This document shows positions 1 through 6,054 of a DNA stretch of 7,365 nucleotides, piece after piece. The notes beneath the pieces were generated by a model. It did no database searches, had not been told where the DNA came from, and saw nothing but the letters and a program-made list of their open reading frames with translations. The position numbers were made by a program, and so were the translations under genes. The stretch spans positions 1-7,365 of the forward strand of contig JAGPCH010000061.1 in the NCBI GenBank assembly GCA_018058125.1, in the 5' to 3' direction. The first letter of the stretch is position 1. Each line of letters opens with the position of its first letter. Origin of the DNA: Ignavibacteria bacterium. Lineage in GTDB: Bacteria; Bacteroidota; Ignavibacteria; Tepidaquicellales; Tepidaquicellaceae.

Positions 1-400
1 TTAAAAGTCTGAGTTCTCCGGCAAAGACAAAGGAACTTTGACAGTGGCAATAGTTATGAATAAAAAGTAATTGAACTTCACATAGGAATTGTGTATTGGC
101 TGCTAAAAGTCGTACTATACGGATTATTCAGAATAGCAGAGTAATTATGTAATTTATAAAAACAGGGTTTCTCATTACTTAAGATAAAGGCGAACATAGA
201 TACGGCGCTATATATATCCATTCTTACATTCTATTCTCAGATCAGACAAAAAGCTTACATTCATTTGACAAAACTGACAAATTTTGTCCTGATTAAGATA
301 ATTTATTATTGTTTTTTTAAGAAAATACAGTGGCACAGTTTTTGAAATATATGTTATGTATTAACCCACCATTTCTTTTTTTAAAAATTAAAAAACAATT
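1..400. other. Noncoding region upstream of the catalase
   Basis: No credible gene is visible here on either strand. A frame open from base 3 to a stop at 39-41 would encode only 12 residues, too little to call a truncated gene. The last 60 bases before the catalase start are very A/T-rich with no Shine-Dalgarno sequence, as is usual for leaders in Bacteroidota-type genomes. The promoter and operator candidates within it are given separately. Confidence 0.6.
223..311 (+). promoter_or_regulatory. Candidate katE promoter and operator region
   Basis: Two overlapping promoter readings are possible. A sigma70-like one has CTGACA at 274-279, a 17-bp spacer and GATAAT at 297-302, one mismatch in each box. 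A Bacteroidota-like one has TTTG at 283-286, 17 bp and TATTATTG at 304-311, one mismatch to TAnnTTTG. Either gives a leader of roughly 80-95 nt. The perfect palindrome GACAAA-T-TTTGTC (276-288) overlaps the upstream box. Further GACAAA copies lie at 245-250 and 267-272, and CTTACATTC is repeated at 223-231 and 254-262. Operator function is inference; the motif does not match a PerR or OxyR site that I know. Confidence 0.35.
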
Positions 401-2524
401 ATGAAAAAAAAATCACAGAAAAACATGAAAGATTCCGATCTGGAAATCAACCGGGAATATAATGACGATCAGTTTCTTACAACCAATCAGGGTACAAAAA
501 TAAATGACAATCAAAATACTTTAAAAGCAGGTAAACGCGGACCAAGTCTTCTTGAAGACTTTATAATGAGAGAAAAGATCACGCATTTTGATCACGAAAG
601 AATTCCGGAACGTGTAGTGCATGCCCGGGGATCAGCCGCACACGGGACATTCGAAGTTTACAAATCATTTTCAAAATATACTAAAGCAAATTTTTTAAAT
701 GATCCGTCAGTGAAAACACCTGTGTTTGTAAGATTCTCTACTGTAGCCGGTTCGAGAGGTTCTACTGATCTTGCAAGGGATGTGCGCGGATTCTCAGTAA
801 AGTTCTATACCAATGAAGGAGTCTTTGATCTCGTTGGAAACAACATGCCGGTTTTCTTCATTCAGGACGCAATGAAGTTCCCTGATCTTATACACGCAGT
901 AAAGCCGGAACCGGATCGTGAAATACCTCAGGCAGCTTCTGCACATGATACTTTCTGGGATTTCATCTCTGTGATGCCTGAGTCGACGCATATGATAATG
1001 TGGCTGATGTCGGACAGAGCAATACCAAGGAGTTTCAGAATGATGGAAGGTTTCGGAGTGCATACGTTTCGTTTTATTAACGAAAAGAATGAATCTGTAT
1101 TTGTAAAATTTCACTGGAAACCCTTGCTGGGAGTTCATTCCGTCGTATGGGAAGAAGCGCAGATGATTTCGGGAAATGATCCTGATTTTCTCAGAAGAGA
1201 TCTTTGGGATGCTATCGAATCCGGAGCATTTCCGGAATGGGAACTTGGAGTTCAGATCGTTCCGGAAAAAGATGAATTCAAATATGATTTTGATCTGCTT
1301 GATCCTACTAAATTAATTCCTGAAGAACTTGTTCCTGTAACTAAAATAGGAAAGATGACACTTAACAGGAATCCGGATAATTTCTTTGCAGAAACAGAAC
1401 AGGTTGCATTTCACCCGGGACACATTGTACCGGGAATTGATTTTACTAATGACCCTCTGCTGCAGGGCAGATTGTTTTCTTATACAGACACTCAGCTTAT
1501 AAGACTTGGCGGTCCAAACTTTCACGAAATTCCTATTAACAGATCTGTAGCACCTGTGCATAATAATCAGCGCGACGGATATATGAGACAGACAATTAAC
1601 AAAGGCACTACAAGTTACGATCCGAATACACTTAACAGCGGTTGTCCGTTTCAGGCAAAAATGGCTGACGGCGGATTTGCTTCCTATGGAGAAAGAATAG
1701 ATGCTCAAAAGATAAGAGGAAGAAGCAAAAGTTTTTTTGATCATTTCAGTCAGGCAAAATTATTTTATAACAGTCAGTCCGATGCTGAGAAAAAACATAT
1801 AGCTGATGCATTTACATTTGAGCTCGGAAAATTAAAACATGAACAGATCAGAATAAGAATGGTCGGAATGTTAACATATGTTAATGATGAACTTGCCGCA
1901 AAAGTAGGTAAGGGATTAGGGATCGTACCACAAAAACCTGAAAAGCCTCTGAATCATAGTATTCCGGCCGACGGAAATCCTAATAATTTTGAACCTGTAA
2001 TAAGCGAACCTTCGGTTAAAACTTCAAAACCGTTAAGCATGGCAGACACAGTTAATTCTGCCAGCTCAAGAAAGGTGGCAGTACTTGTCGCTGACAAGGT
2101 AAATGACAGATCGGTTAACTCTATTATTTCTTCCTTAAAAAAAGCCGGCGCTGTACCAAAAATTGTATCCACTCATCTTGGTAAGGTAAAGACTTCCGGC
2201 GGTAAAACCCTGAACGCTGATGACAGCTTTTTAACCACTTCATCTGTCCTGTTTGATGCTGTATATATTCCGGACGGAAAGAATCAGGAGTTTTTAAATG
2301 ATAAAAAAGTAAAACAATTTGTGAAGAAAGCTTACGAGCATTTCAAACCGGTCGGATCGGAAGGTATTGGAAATACTGTACTTAAAAATTCATGTAACAT
2401 ATCCTCTGATGATCAATCACCTGAAGATCTTCTCAAAGCCGGGATAAGCATAGATAATGCTCCGGAGAAATTCCTGACTTTAGTAGCGAAACACAGATTC
2501 TGGGACAGGAATATCGAAATGTAA
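401..2524 (+). CDS. katE: Large-subunit (clade 2, HPII-type) monofunctional heme catalase
   Basis: It converts hydrogen peroxide to water and oxygen, presumably in the cytoplasm and as a tetramer like its family. The catalase core spans about residues 45-500. By offset from E. coli HPII, the distal residues are His74 (in VVHARG), Ser113 and Asn147 (in VGNN). The proximal heme ligand is Tyr361 in RLFSYTDTQ, followed by Gln365. His338 (in AFHPGH) matches the HPII histidine that cross-links to the proximal tyrosine. Residues about 556-705 form the flavodoxin/DJ-1-like domain typical of large catalases, ending in KHRFWDR; no nucleophile-elbow cysteine is seen, so this domain is probably structural. 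At 707 residues it is slightly shorter than HPII (753), mainly because the N-terminal arm is about 54 residues shorter. Met1 is used, but Met9 (ATG at 425) is possible; neither has a Shine-Dalgarno site. No partner gene adjoins it. Confidence 0.96.
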   Translation: MKKKSQKNMKDSDLEINREYNDDQFLTTNQGTKINDNQNTLKAGKRGPSLLEDFIMREKITHFDHERIPERVVHARGSAAHGTFEVYKSFSKYTKANFLNDPSVKTPVFVRFSTVAGSRGSTDLARDVRGFSVKFYTNEGVFDLVGNNMPVFFIQDAMKFPDLIHAVKPEPDREIPQAASAHDTFWDFISVMPESTHMIMWLMSDRAIPRSFRMMEGFGVHTFRFINEKNESVFVKFHWKPLLGVHSVVWEEAQMISGNDPDFLRRDLWDAIESGAFPEWELGVQIVPEKDEFKYDFDLLDPTKLIPEELVPVTKIGKMTLNRNPDNFFAETEQVAFHPGHIVPGIDFTNDPLLQGRLFSYTDTQLIRLGGPNFHEIPINRSVAPVHNNQRDGYMRQTINKGTTSYDPNTLNSGCPFQAKMADGGFASYGERIDAQKIRGRSKSFFDHFSQAKLFYNSQSDAEKKHIADAFTFELGKLKHEQIRIRMVGMLTYVNDELAAKVGKGLGIVPQKPEKPLNHSIPADGNPNNFEPVISEPSVKTSKPLSMADTVNSASSRKVAVLVADKVNDRSVNSIISSLKKAGAVPKIVSTHLGKVKTSGGKTLNADDSFLTTSSVLFDAVYIPDGKNQEFLNDKKVKQFVKKAYEHFKPVGSEGIGNTVLKNSCNISSDDQSPEDLLKAGISIDNAPEKFLTLVAKHRFWDRNIEM

Positions 2525-2547
2525 GCGATCTATAATTTTAAATGACA

Positions 2548-2673
2548 TAACATAAGATCATTATTTAAGCCGTTGTTTTGTTTTCTGGATAATATTTATT
2601 AATTATTTTTAAAATATTAATACACTTTAGCCTAATATTATCTGGTCAGCTACAACGGCTTTGATTTATGTTA
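2548..2673. repeat. 126-bp nested foldback (imperfect inverted repeat)
   Basis: The outer arms are TAACATAA (2548-2555) with TTATGTTA (2666-2673), ATC (2557-2559) with GAT (2663-2665), and AAGCCGTTGT (2567-2576) with ACAACGGCTT (2652-2661). Inside, GATAATATT (2588-2596) pairs with AATATTATC (2634-2642), and TATTAAT (2597-2603) with ATTAATA (2616-2622). Pairing is therefore nested from ends to centre with a few bulges. It begins 24 bp after the catalase stop, so it may end that transcript, or it may be a MITE-like relic. GATCTAT occurs on both sides (2527-2533 and 2687-2693), a possible but imperfectly placed target duplication. No transposase is present. Confidence 0.7.
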
Positions 2674-2700
2674 GTTAAAACATCAAGATCTATTTAAACG

Positions 2701-2752
2701 CAGAGCCACAGAGAAGCAGAGATTTAATTTTACGTTTTCTCTGCTTCTTTGA
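2701..2752. repeat. CAGAG-repeat hairpin, possible terminator
   Basis: CAGAG occurs three times at 8-bp spacing (2701-2705, 2709-2713, 2717-2721). AGAAGCAGAGA (2712-2722) pairs perfectly with TCTCTGCTTCT (2738-2748). The stem extends outward three more pairs, including one G-U, with a 15-nt loop. A T-rich run follows at 2758-2766, so on the + strand it could act as an intrinsic terminator. It resembles the intergenic (N)GCAGAG-type repeat hairpins I recall from many bacterial genomes; that resemblance is from memory. Confidence 0.7.
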
Positions 2753-2830
2753 GTTAAATTTTTTTTAGTTTTGTTGAGGGTAGAGTTGAGCTATTTCGGG
2801 AAAGCAAAAACTATCTTTGAATATAAACAT

Positions 2831-2910
2831 CCCGGATTCCAGCTCTCGCCTGCAATAAACTTGCTTCAGACTATTAAATATAAGGAATTGCAGGCGGGAT
2901 GGAATGACGA
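2831..2910. repeat. Degenerate REP-like hairpin
   Basis: CGCCTGCAAT (2847-2856) is the exact reverse complement of ATTGCAGGCG (2887-2896), with a 30-nt loop. Outer arms ATTCCA (2836-2841) and TGGAAT (2900-2905) also pair. The edges CCGGATTCC and GGAATGACG look like the common bacterial REP-type hairpin whose ends read GGATTCC...GGAATGACG, here with a larger loop and mismatches between the arms. No function is evident. Confidence 0.6.
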
Positions 2911-3000
2911 TTTGTACTTTTAATTAACTTTTTTAAGTTTGAAATAAAAAATCGAAAATGAATTGGATCTTTTTTATTTTAACATATTTAAGGAAAGACA

Positions 3001-3053
3001 TTTAAATAAAAACACCGTCAGACTCCTCCGGATGACCGGAGAGAATCTGACGG
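3001..3053 (-). terminator. Intrinsic terminator of the propeller gene
   Basis: CCGTCAGA (3015-3022) pairs with TCTGACGG (3046-3053), and CTCCGG (3026-3031) pairs with CCGGAG (3036-3041) around a 4-nt loop. Three and four unpaired bases separate the two stem parts. Read on the - strand, the hairpin begins about 45 nt past the stop codon and is followed by TGTTTTTATTT. The + strand side has no T-run, so it should act only for the - strand gene. Confidence 0.85.
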
Positions 3054-3097
3054 GGGTTGAGAATAGAATTGAGACAGATCTCTGTAAATATAATATC

Positions 3098-4381
3098 TTA
3101 CTTCAAAAGAATCATGCTTTTGGTCTGAATAAAGTTATCTGATTCCAGTGTATAGTAATAAATTCCGGAAGAGAAGTCAGCTCCGTCAAAATCCACTCTG
3201 TAAGAGCCTGCGGACATTTTTTCATTTAGCAATGTTGCCGCTTCCTTTCCTCTCGCATCATAAACCTTTATTTTGACATTTGATGATTTAGGAATTGCGA
3301 AATTAATGTTTGTCACAGGGTTAAACGGATTAGGATAGTTTTGTGACAATGTATAGTCGCCGGGAATTTCAGTTGAAATATTATGCACTCCTAATATTAT
3401 CTCAGTCAAAGGTCTGCGGAATATGCTTCCTCCGCTGGTACCGACATACATATAAGTTCCGTCTTCCATAATAGACAATACGTTCGTAGTAGTTAGCCCC
3501 TGGTTGAAGTTGGTCCATGTCAGACCGTTATTTGTTGATCTGAAAACCCCGGAAGTAGAACCTGCGACTACATTGGTTTCTTTTGTAAGCAGAGCCTGAG
3601 GAGATCCGGTTATTCCCTGATTTGCAACAACCCAGTTTGATCCGCCATTGGTAGATCTGAGAACTCCTCCATTCGATGCGGCATACATATCCGTTCCTAA
3701 TACTTTTATGTCGTAAACATTGGTATTGGATACGCCGCTGTTAAATGCAGCCCATGTATCACCGTCGTTTGTAGATTTATAAATTCCTCCGCTTGCAGCG
3801 CAAACGTACAGGTTGTTCCCGAATATTGCAAAATTACGATAGTTCAGAGCAGGCAAACCTGCAGTGACCGGAAACCAGTCTGTTCCGTTATTTGGTGAAC
3901 GGTAAACTTTGGTTCCCTGAATAGCTGCAAAGACATACTGACCTTTTACAATAAACGCCCGCGGATCAAAATCGGTTAATCCTGCATTTACCTGCAGCCA
4001 GTTCACTCCGTTATCCACCGAACGGTAAACCCCGGCTCCGTTAGCTCCCACAAAAATATTTGATCCCGAAGCATAAACTGAGTACAGTAAAACATTTGAA
4101 GGAACACCGTTAATGTACTGCCAGTTTGTACCGTTGTTTGTTGATTTAAACAATCCCGTATCACTTGATGCGGCAAACAAAGTGTTACCGTTTCTGGATA
4201 AAGAATAGATTGTTTCATTTGTCTGCATCCCGTCGGATATTTTTACCCACTGGGATTTAAGACTTACCGGCACTGTTAACATAAGCAACATTATTAACAG
4301 CAAAGTGTTTTTCAGCCTTTTTGTATTAGCAGTGCTAAATACACTTATTTTTGATTTTCTTTCCTGTGAAAGATTTTTCAT
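3098..4381 (-). CDS. Secreted beta-propeller protein with T9SS type A sorting domain
   Basis: Numbering is from the chosen start (427 aa). This ATG is preferred because AAGGAG lies 9 nt before it (4391-4396); an ATG nine codons upstream (4408) lacks a Shine-Dalgarno site and lies inside a leader hairpin arm. Residues about 22-43 are a signal peptide with hydrophobic core NTLLLIMLLMLTVPVSL after a long basic N-region. Residues about 44-330 hold seven repeats of about 41 residues, each with a YVGTxGGxYRS-like strand. Six carry an Asp-box-type S-x-N/D-x-G-x-x-W motif, starting near residues 80, 121, 162, 203, 243 and 282; the seventh lacks it. This suggests a seven-bladed propeller like sialidase/Ycf48-type repeat proteins. 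The last 85 residues contain YPNPFNP and an Ig-like fold ending in a MILLK tail, the type IX secretion sorting signal. No catalytic residues are recognisable; surface binding or a structural role is likely, but the substrate is unknown. Confidence 0.88.
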   Translation of the reverse strand: MKNLSQERKSKISVFSTANTKRLKNTLLLIMLLMLTVPVSLKSQWVKISDGMQTNETIYSLSRNGNTLFAASSDTGLFKSTNNGTNWQYINGVPSNVLLYSVYASGSNIFVGANGAGVYRSVDNGVNWLQVNAGLTDFDPRAFIVKGQYVFAAIQGTKVYRSPNNGTDWFPVTAGLPALNYRNFAIFGNNLYVCAASGGIYKSTNDGDTWAAFNSGVSNTNVYDIKVLGTDMYAASNGGVLRSTNGGSNWVVANQGITGSPQALLTKETNVVAGSTSGVFRSTNNGLTWTNFNQGLTTTNVLSIMEDGTYMYVGTSGGSIFRRPLTEIILGVHNISTEIPGDYTLSQNYPNPFNPVTNINFAIPKSSNVKIKVYDARGKEAATLLNEKMSAGSYRVDFDGADFSSGIYYYTLESDNFIQTKSMILLK

Positions 4382-4390
4382 GATGGTACT

Positions 4391-4396
4391 CTCCTT
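4391..4396 (-). promoter_or_regulatory. Shine-Dalgarno site deciding the propeller gene start
   Basis: The - strand reads AAGGAG here, 9 nt before the ATG at 4379-4381. It is the clearest ribosome binding site in the window, in a genome type where such sites are often weak, and it favours the internal ATG over the one at 4406-4408. It starts 4 nt after the leader hairpin ends. Confidence 0.7.
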
Positions 4397-4400
4397 ATTC

Positions 4401-4499
4401 AACTTCATTGCCGGTCAATAATATCGGAGAGCAGAGTATATTGAACCGGCAGAAATGAAGTTGATGTTTTTTAATTTTATTTTTTGGATTGCTCTCCGA
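4401..4499 (-). promoter_or_regulatory. Structured 5' leader of the propeller gene
   Basis: On the - strand RNA a 20-bp stem forms between 4439-4462 and 4401-4420: AATGAAGTT with AACTTCATT, ACCGGC with GCCGGT, and TATTG with CAATA, with bulges of 3 and 1 nt. The 18-nt loop (4421-4438) contains TGCTCTCCGA, the exact complement of TCGGAGAGCA at the predicted 5' end of the transcript (4490-4499). The loop CTCTCC also complements GGAGAG in the Shine-Dalgarno region (4389-4394). A pseudoknot or competing pairings are therefore possible. No known riboswitch is recognised; regulation is inference. Confidence 0.5.
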
Positions 4500-4511
4500 A
4501 TCATTTCTTAG

Positions 4512-4543
4512 CAAAAATATATCAGCATATATAATTTCACAAA
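4512..4543 (-). promoter_or_regulatory. Bacteroidota-type promoter of the propeller gene
   Basis: On the - strand, TTTG (4540-4543) is followed after 20 bp by TATTTTTG (4512-4519), an exact match to TAnnTTTG. Box sequence and spacing fit the promoter pattern known from Bacteroides and Flavobacterium. Transcription would start near 4505, giving a leader of about 120 nt whose first bases form the arm that complements the hairpin loop. Confidence 0.6.
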
Positions 4544-4573
4544 GAAATATTTTTGGAAAAATCACCAATTAGG

Positions 4574-4594
4574 AGTTAGTAGTTAGTAGTTAGT
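4574..4594. repeat. Heptanucleotide tandem repeat AGTTAGT x3
   Basis: Three exact head-to-tail copies of AGTTAGT occupy 21 bp in the intergenic stretch between the methyltransferase stop and the propeller promoter. Partial copies flank it. Seven-base tandem repeats of this kind are known from intergenic DNA of several phyla; copy number may vary by replication slippage. Confidence 0.85.
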
Positions 4595-4599
4595 AAGTT

Positions 4600-4719
4600 C
4601 TAATTCCGCAGGAGTCTCAGTTTATCTCCCGGGAATTCACAGGAAGAATTTTTTTAGTTAGATTATTTCTAAAAAGATAGAAAAAATTTAAGGAAGGATA
4701 ATTGATTAAAATCTCATCT
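4600..4719. other. Noncoding DNA after the methyltransferase, weak hairpins only
   Basis: No gene is visible. AATTCC (4602-4607) with GGAATT (4632-4637), and GGAG (4611-4614) with CTCC (4626-4629), form a hairpin with a small internal loop. AATTTTTT (4647-4654) can pair with AAAAAATT (4681-4688), enclosing the inverted repeat TAGA/TCTA. Either might end the methyltransferase transcript, but neither has a convincing GC-rich stem followed by a T-run on the - strand. Confidence 0.4.
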
Positions 4720-5475
4720 TTACATTTTAACCGCTCTTGTTGCGATAAATGCCGGGAAATATTCATCGAATTTACTTTCACCGCCCCAGTCATCTTCGTA
4801 CATATTTGTCAGAACAAATCCTGCTTCCAGTTGTCCGCCGATCTGATCTGTCAGACTGTGGCCAAACACAAGTGCTTCGTTTTCTTTTTTCAGTTTTTCT
4901 AATTTCTCCGTCGGCAATGATTTAAGATCAGAGAATGGCTGTTTATAAATTAATTTCAGACTATCTTCATCAAGCAGAAATGAAAGCGGGTTAATTAATC
5001 CTGTCATTAAAACTCCGCCGGGTTTAAGGACACGGAAACATTCTTTCCAGACCGGCAATACATTGTCAACGAATGTGATCGAACACGGATTAAAGATCAG
5101 ATCAAAAGAATTATCTGGAAACACAGATAAGTCTTTCATATTTCCCTGTATAGTCTTTATTCCGAGACCGAATTTATCACTTATGGTTTTATCCTGCTCA
5201 AGCTGTTTTCCGGAATTATCAAATATTGTAACATCCGCACTCAACGCCGCAAGTACCGGTCCCTGCTGTCCTCCGCCGCATGCCAGACCAAGAAGTTTCA
5301 AACCTTTTAAATCAGGAAACCAGTCTTTGGGGACGGGCTTTTTTGGTGTCAGAACAATATCCCATTTACCTTCTTTAGCTTTTTCCAGTACTTCATCTGA
5401 TACAGGAATTGTCCACCGGTCCTTTTTCTCAACGTAACCGTCCCATGCAAGCTTATTGTGATTTACTATGTCCAT
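4720..5475 (-). CDS. Class I SAM-dependent methyltransferase
   Basis: A 251-residue soluble protein with a Rossmann-type methyltransferase domain. The SAM-binding motif I is LLGLACGGGQQGP at residues 61-73. The acidic residue ending strand 2 is Asp86 (VTIFDNS), the adenine-side motif is GNMKDLSVFP (111-120), motif IV is FDLIFNP (124-130), and the RVLKPGG motif lies at 148-154. The N-terminal WDGYV...WTIPVS stretch and WFPDLKG before motif I mark a family of small cytoplasmic methyltransferases found in many bacteria. I know no substrate for it; the sequence could fit a small-molecule or an RNA methylase. It has no Shine-Dalgarno site. It starts 22 bp after the stop of the DUF1801-family gene, so the two are probably cotranscribed. 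The length is normal for the family and no key residue is missing. Confidence 0.88.
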   Translation of the reverse strand: MDIVNHNKLAWDGYVEKKDRWTIPVSDEVLEKAKEGKWDIVLTPKKPVPKDWFPDLKGLKLLGLACGGGQQGPVLAALSADVTIFDNSGKQLEQDKTISDKFGLGIKTIQGNMKDLSVFPDNSFDLIFNPCSITFVDNVLPVWKECFRVLKPGGVLMTGLINPLSFLLDEDSLKLIYKQPFSDLKSLPTEKLEKLKKENEALVFGHSLTDQIGGQLEAGFVLTNMYEDDWGGESKFDEYFPAFIATRAVKM

Positions 5476-5480
5476 TTTAC

Positions 5481-5500
5481 AATTTATAATTTATAATTTA
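5481..5500. repeat. Heptanucleotide tandem repeat AATTTAT, about 2.9 copies
   Basis: AATTTAT is repeated in tandem for 20 bp in the short gap between two - strand genes, and the stop codon of the upstream gene (5498-5500) lies in it. It occupies the place where the methyltransferase ribosome binding site would be, so a change in copy number would change the spacing of the two genes. Confidence 0.7.
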
Positions 5501-5887
5501 CTTTAGCCTTTCAAGCTTACCTTTCCGCTTAACAATGTTCTTATAATCCCACTGAATTTCTTTTGCTTTCTTTAGCCAGCGTTTTAAGTCTTTTGTTTTG
5601 ATCTGTTCAACTGAAGTGTACCGCATTTCAGCAGCCTTGAAACTTCCTTCATTCTGTAAAGTCTCTTCTTCAAAAGACTGTCCGCTCCAGAATAATAGCC
5701 TTATGCAGTTTTTCAGTTTACTGTAACCGGCAACAGGATTTCCTTCCAGAAACCATACCGGATGCGCATGCCAAATTTTATTTTCAGCTTTAGGTAAACT
5801 CTTGTTTATTTCATTCGCAAGCAGATCGCAGATCTCTTTTTCGGAAGGTGATTGTTTGTCATTGTAGATTTGAATGTCTTTGTTCAT
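5498..5887 (-). CDS. DUF1801-family protein (YdhG/frataxin-like fold)
   Basis: A small cytoplasmic protein of 129 residues with no signal peptide or membrane segment. The central block is characteristic of the DUF1801 family: AHPVWFLEGNPVAGYS (41-56), IRLLFWSGQSF (62-72) and KAAEMRYTSVEQI (84-96), followed by a basic C-terminal helix (KRWLKKAKEI...KRKGKLERLK). Some DUF1801 relatives such as Bacillus YdhG have been discussed as frataxin-like iron chaperones; whether that applies here is not shown by the sequence. It is the first gene of a probable two-gene unit with the methyltransferase. The ATG has no clear Shine-Dalgarno site, and a perfect inverted repeat ends 13 nt upstream of it. Confidence 0.82.
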   Translation of the reverse strand: MNKDIQIYNDKQSPSEKEICDLLANEINKSLPKAENKIWHAHPVWFLEGNPVAGYSKLKNCIRLLFWSGQSFEEETLQNEGSFKAAEMRYTSVEQIKTKDLKRWLKKAKEIQWDYKNIVKRKGKLERLK

Positions 5888-5900
5888 GGGTTAATTACTT

Positions 5901-5928
5901 TAGAAATTAATTGTCAAATTAATTTCTA
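5901..5928. promoter_or_regulatory. Perfect 12+12 bp inverted repeat before the DUF1801 gene
   Basis: TAGAAATTAATT (5901-5912) and AATTAATTTCTA (5917-5928) are exact reverse complements around GTCA. The element lies 13 bp upstream of the start codon and covers the -7 box of the candidate promoter. Symmetry, length and location fit a repressor operator; it could instead act as an RNA hairpin in a longer leader. It is A/T-rich, so some symmetry by chance is expected, but not 12 bp perfect arms. Confidence 0.6.
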
Positions 5929-5944
5929 CTTTCAGAACTGTCAA
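5915..5944 (-). promoter_or_regulatory. Candidate promoter of the DUF1801-methyltransferase unit
   Basis: On the - strand, TTG (5942-5944, within a perfect TTGACA at 5939-5944) is followed after 19 bp by TTAATTTG (5915-5922), one mismatch from TAnnTTTG. A start of transcription near 5908 would leave a leader of about 20 nt. The downstream box lies wholly within the palindrome. Confidence 0.4.
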
Positions 5945-6054
5945 GGTTAAACTATGTTCCGGATTGCCGGTTGAGCACAGGAGATTTGGACGGTGAGTAG
6001 TAAAATATCCTGTTTGCCGGCATCTGTTTGCTGAATTTTACTTTAACAGGAAAA

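Noticed and set aside
1..41. Possible C-terminal tail of a gene entering from the left (12 codons)
   Set aside because: Too short and without a recognisable motif; all frames close within about 41 bases.
794..2172. Antisense open frames opposite the catalase (794-1138, 1313-1744, 1954-2172)
   Set aside because: They are shadows of a strongly conserved gene; their proteins have no motif and no plausible initiation region.
2071..2515. Catalase C-terminal domain as an active DJ-1/PfpI-type protease or amidotransferase
   Set aside because: No nucleophile-elbow cysteine is seen, and this domain is a standard part of large-subunit catalases.
2525..3097. CRISPR array in the repeat-rich gap
   Set aside because: The repeats are different hairpins, each present once; there is no regular repeat-spacer pattern and no cas gene.
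4003..4218. Alternative - strand frame inside the propeller gene
   Set aside because: It is a shifted reading of the repeats; the propeller frame has signal peptide, repeats and sorting domain in order.
4702..5437. Forward open frames opposite the methyltransferase
   Set aside because: The - strand frame carries clear methyltransferase motifs; the + frames have unlikely composition and no family resemblance.
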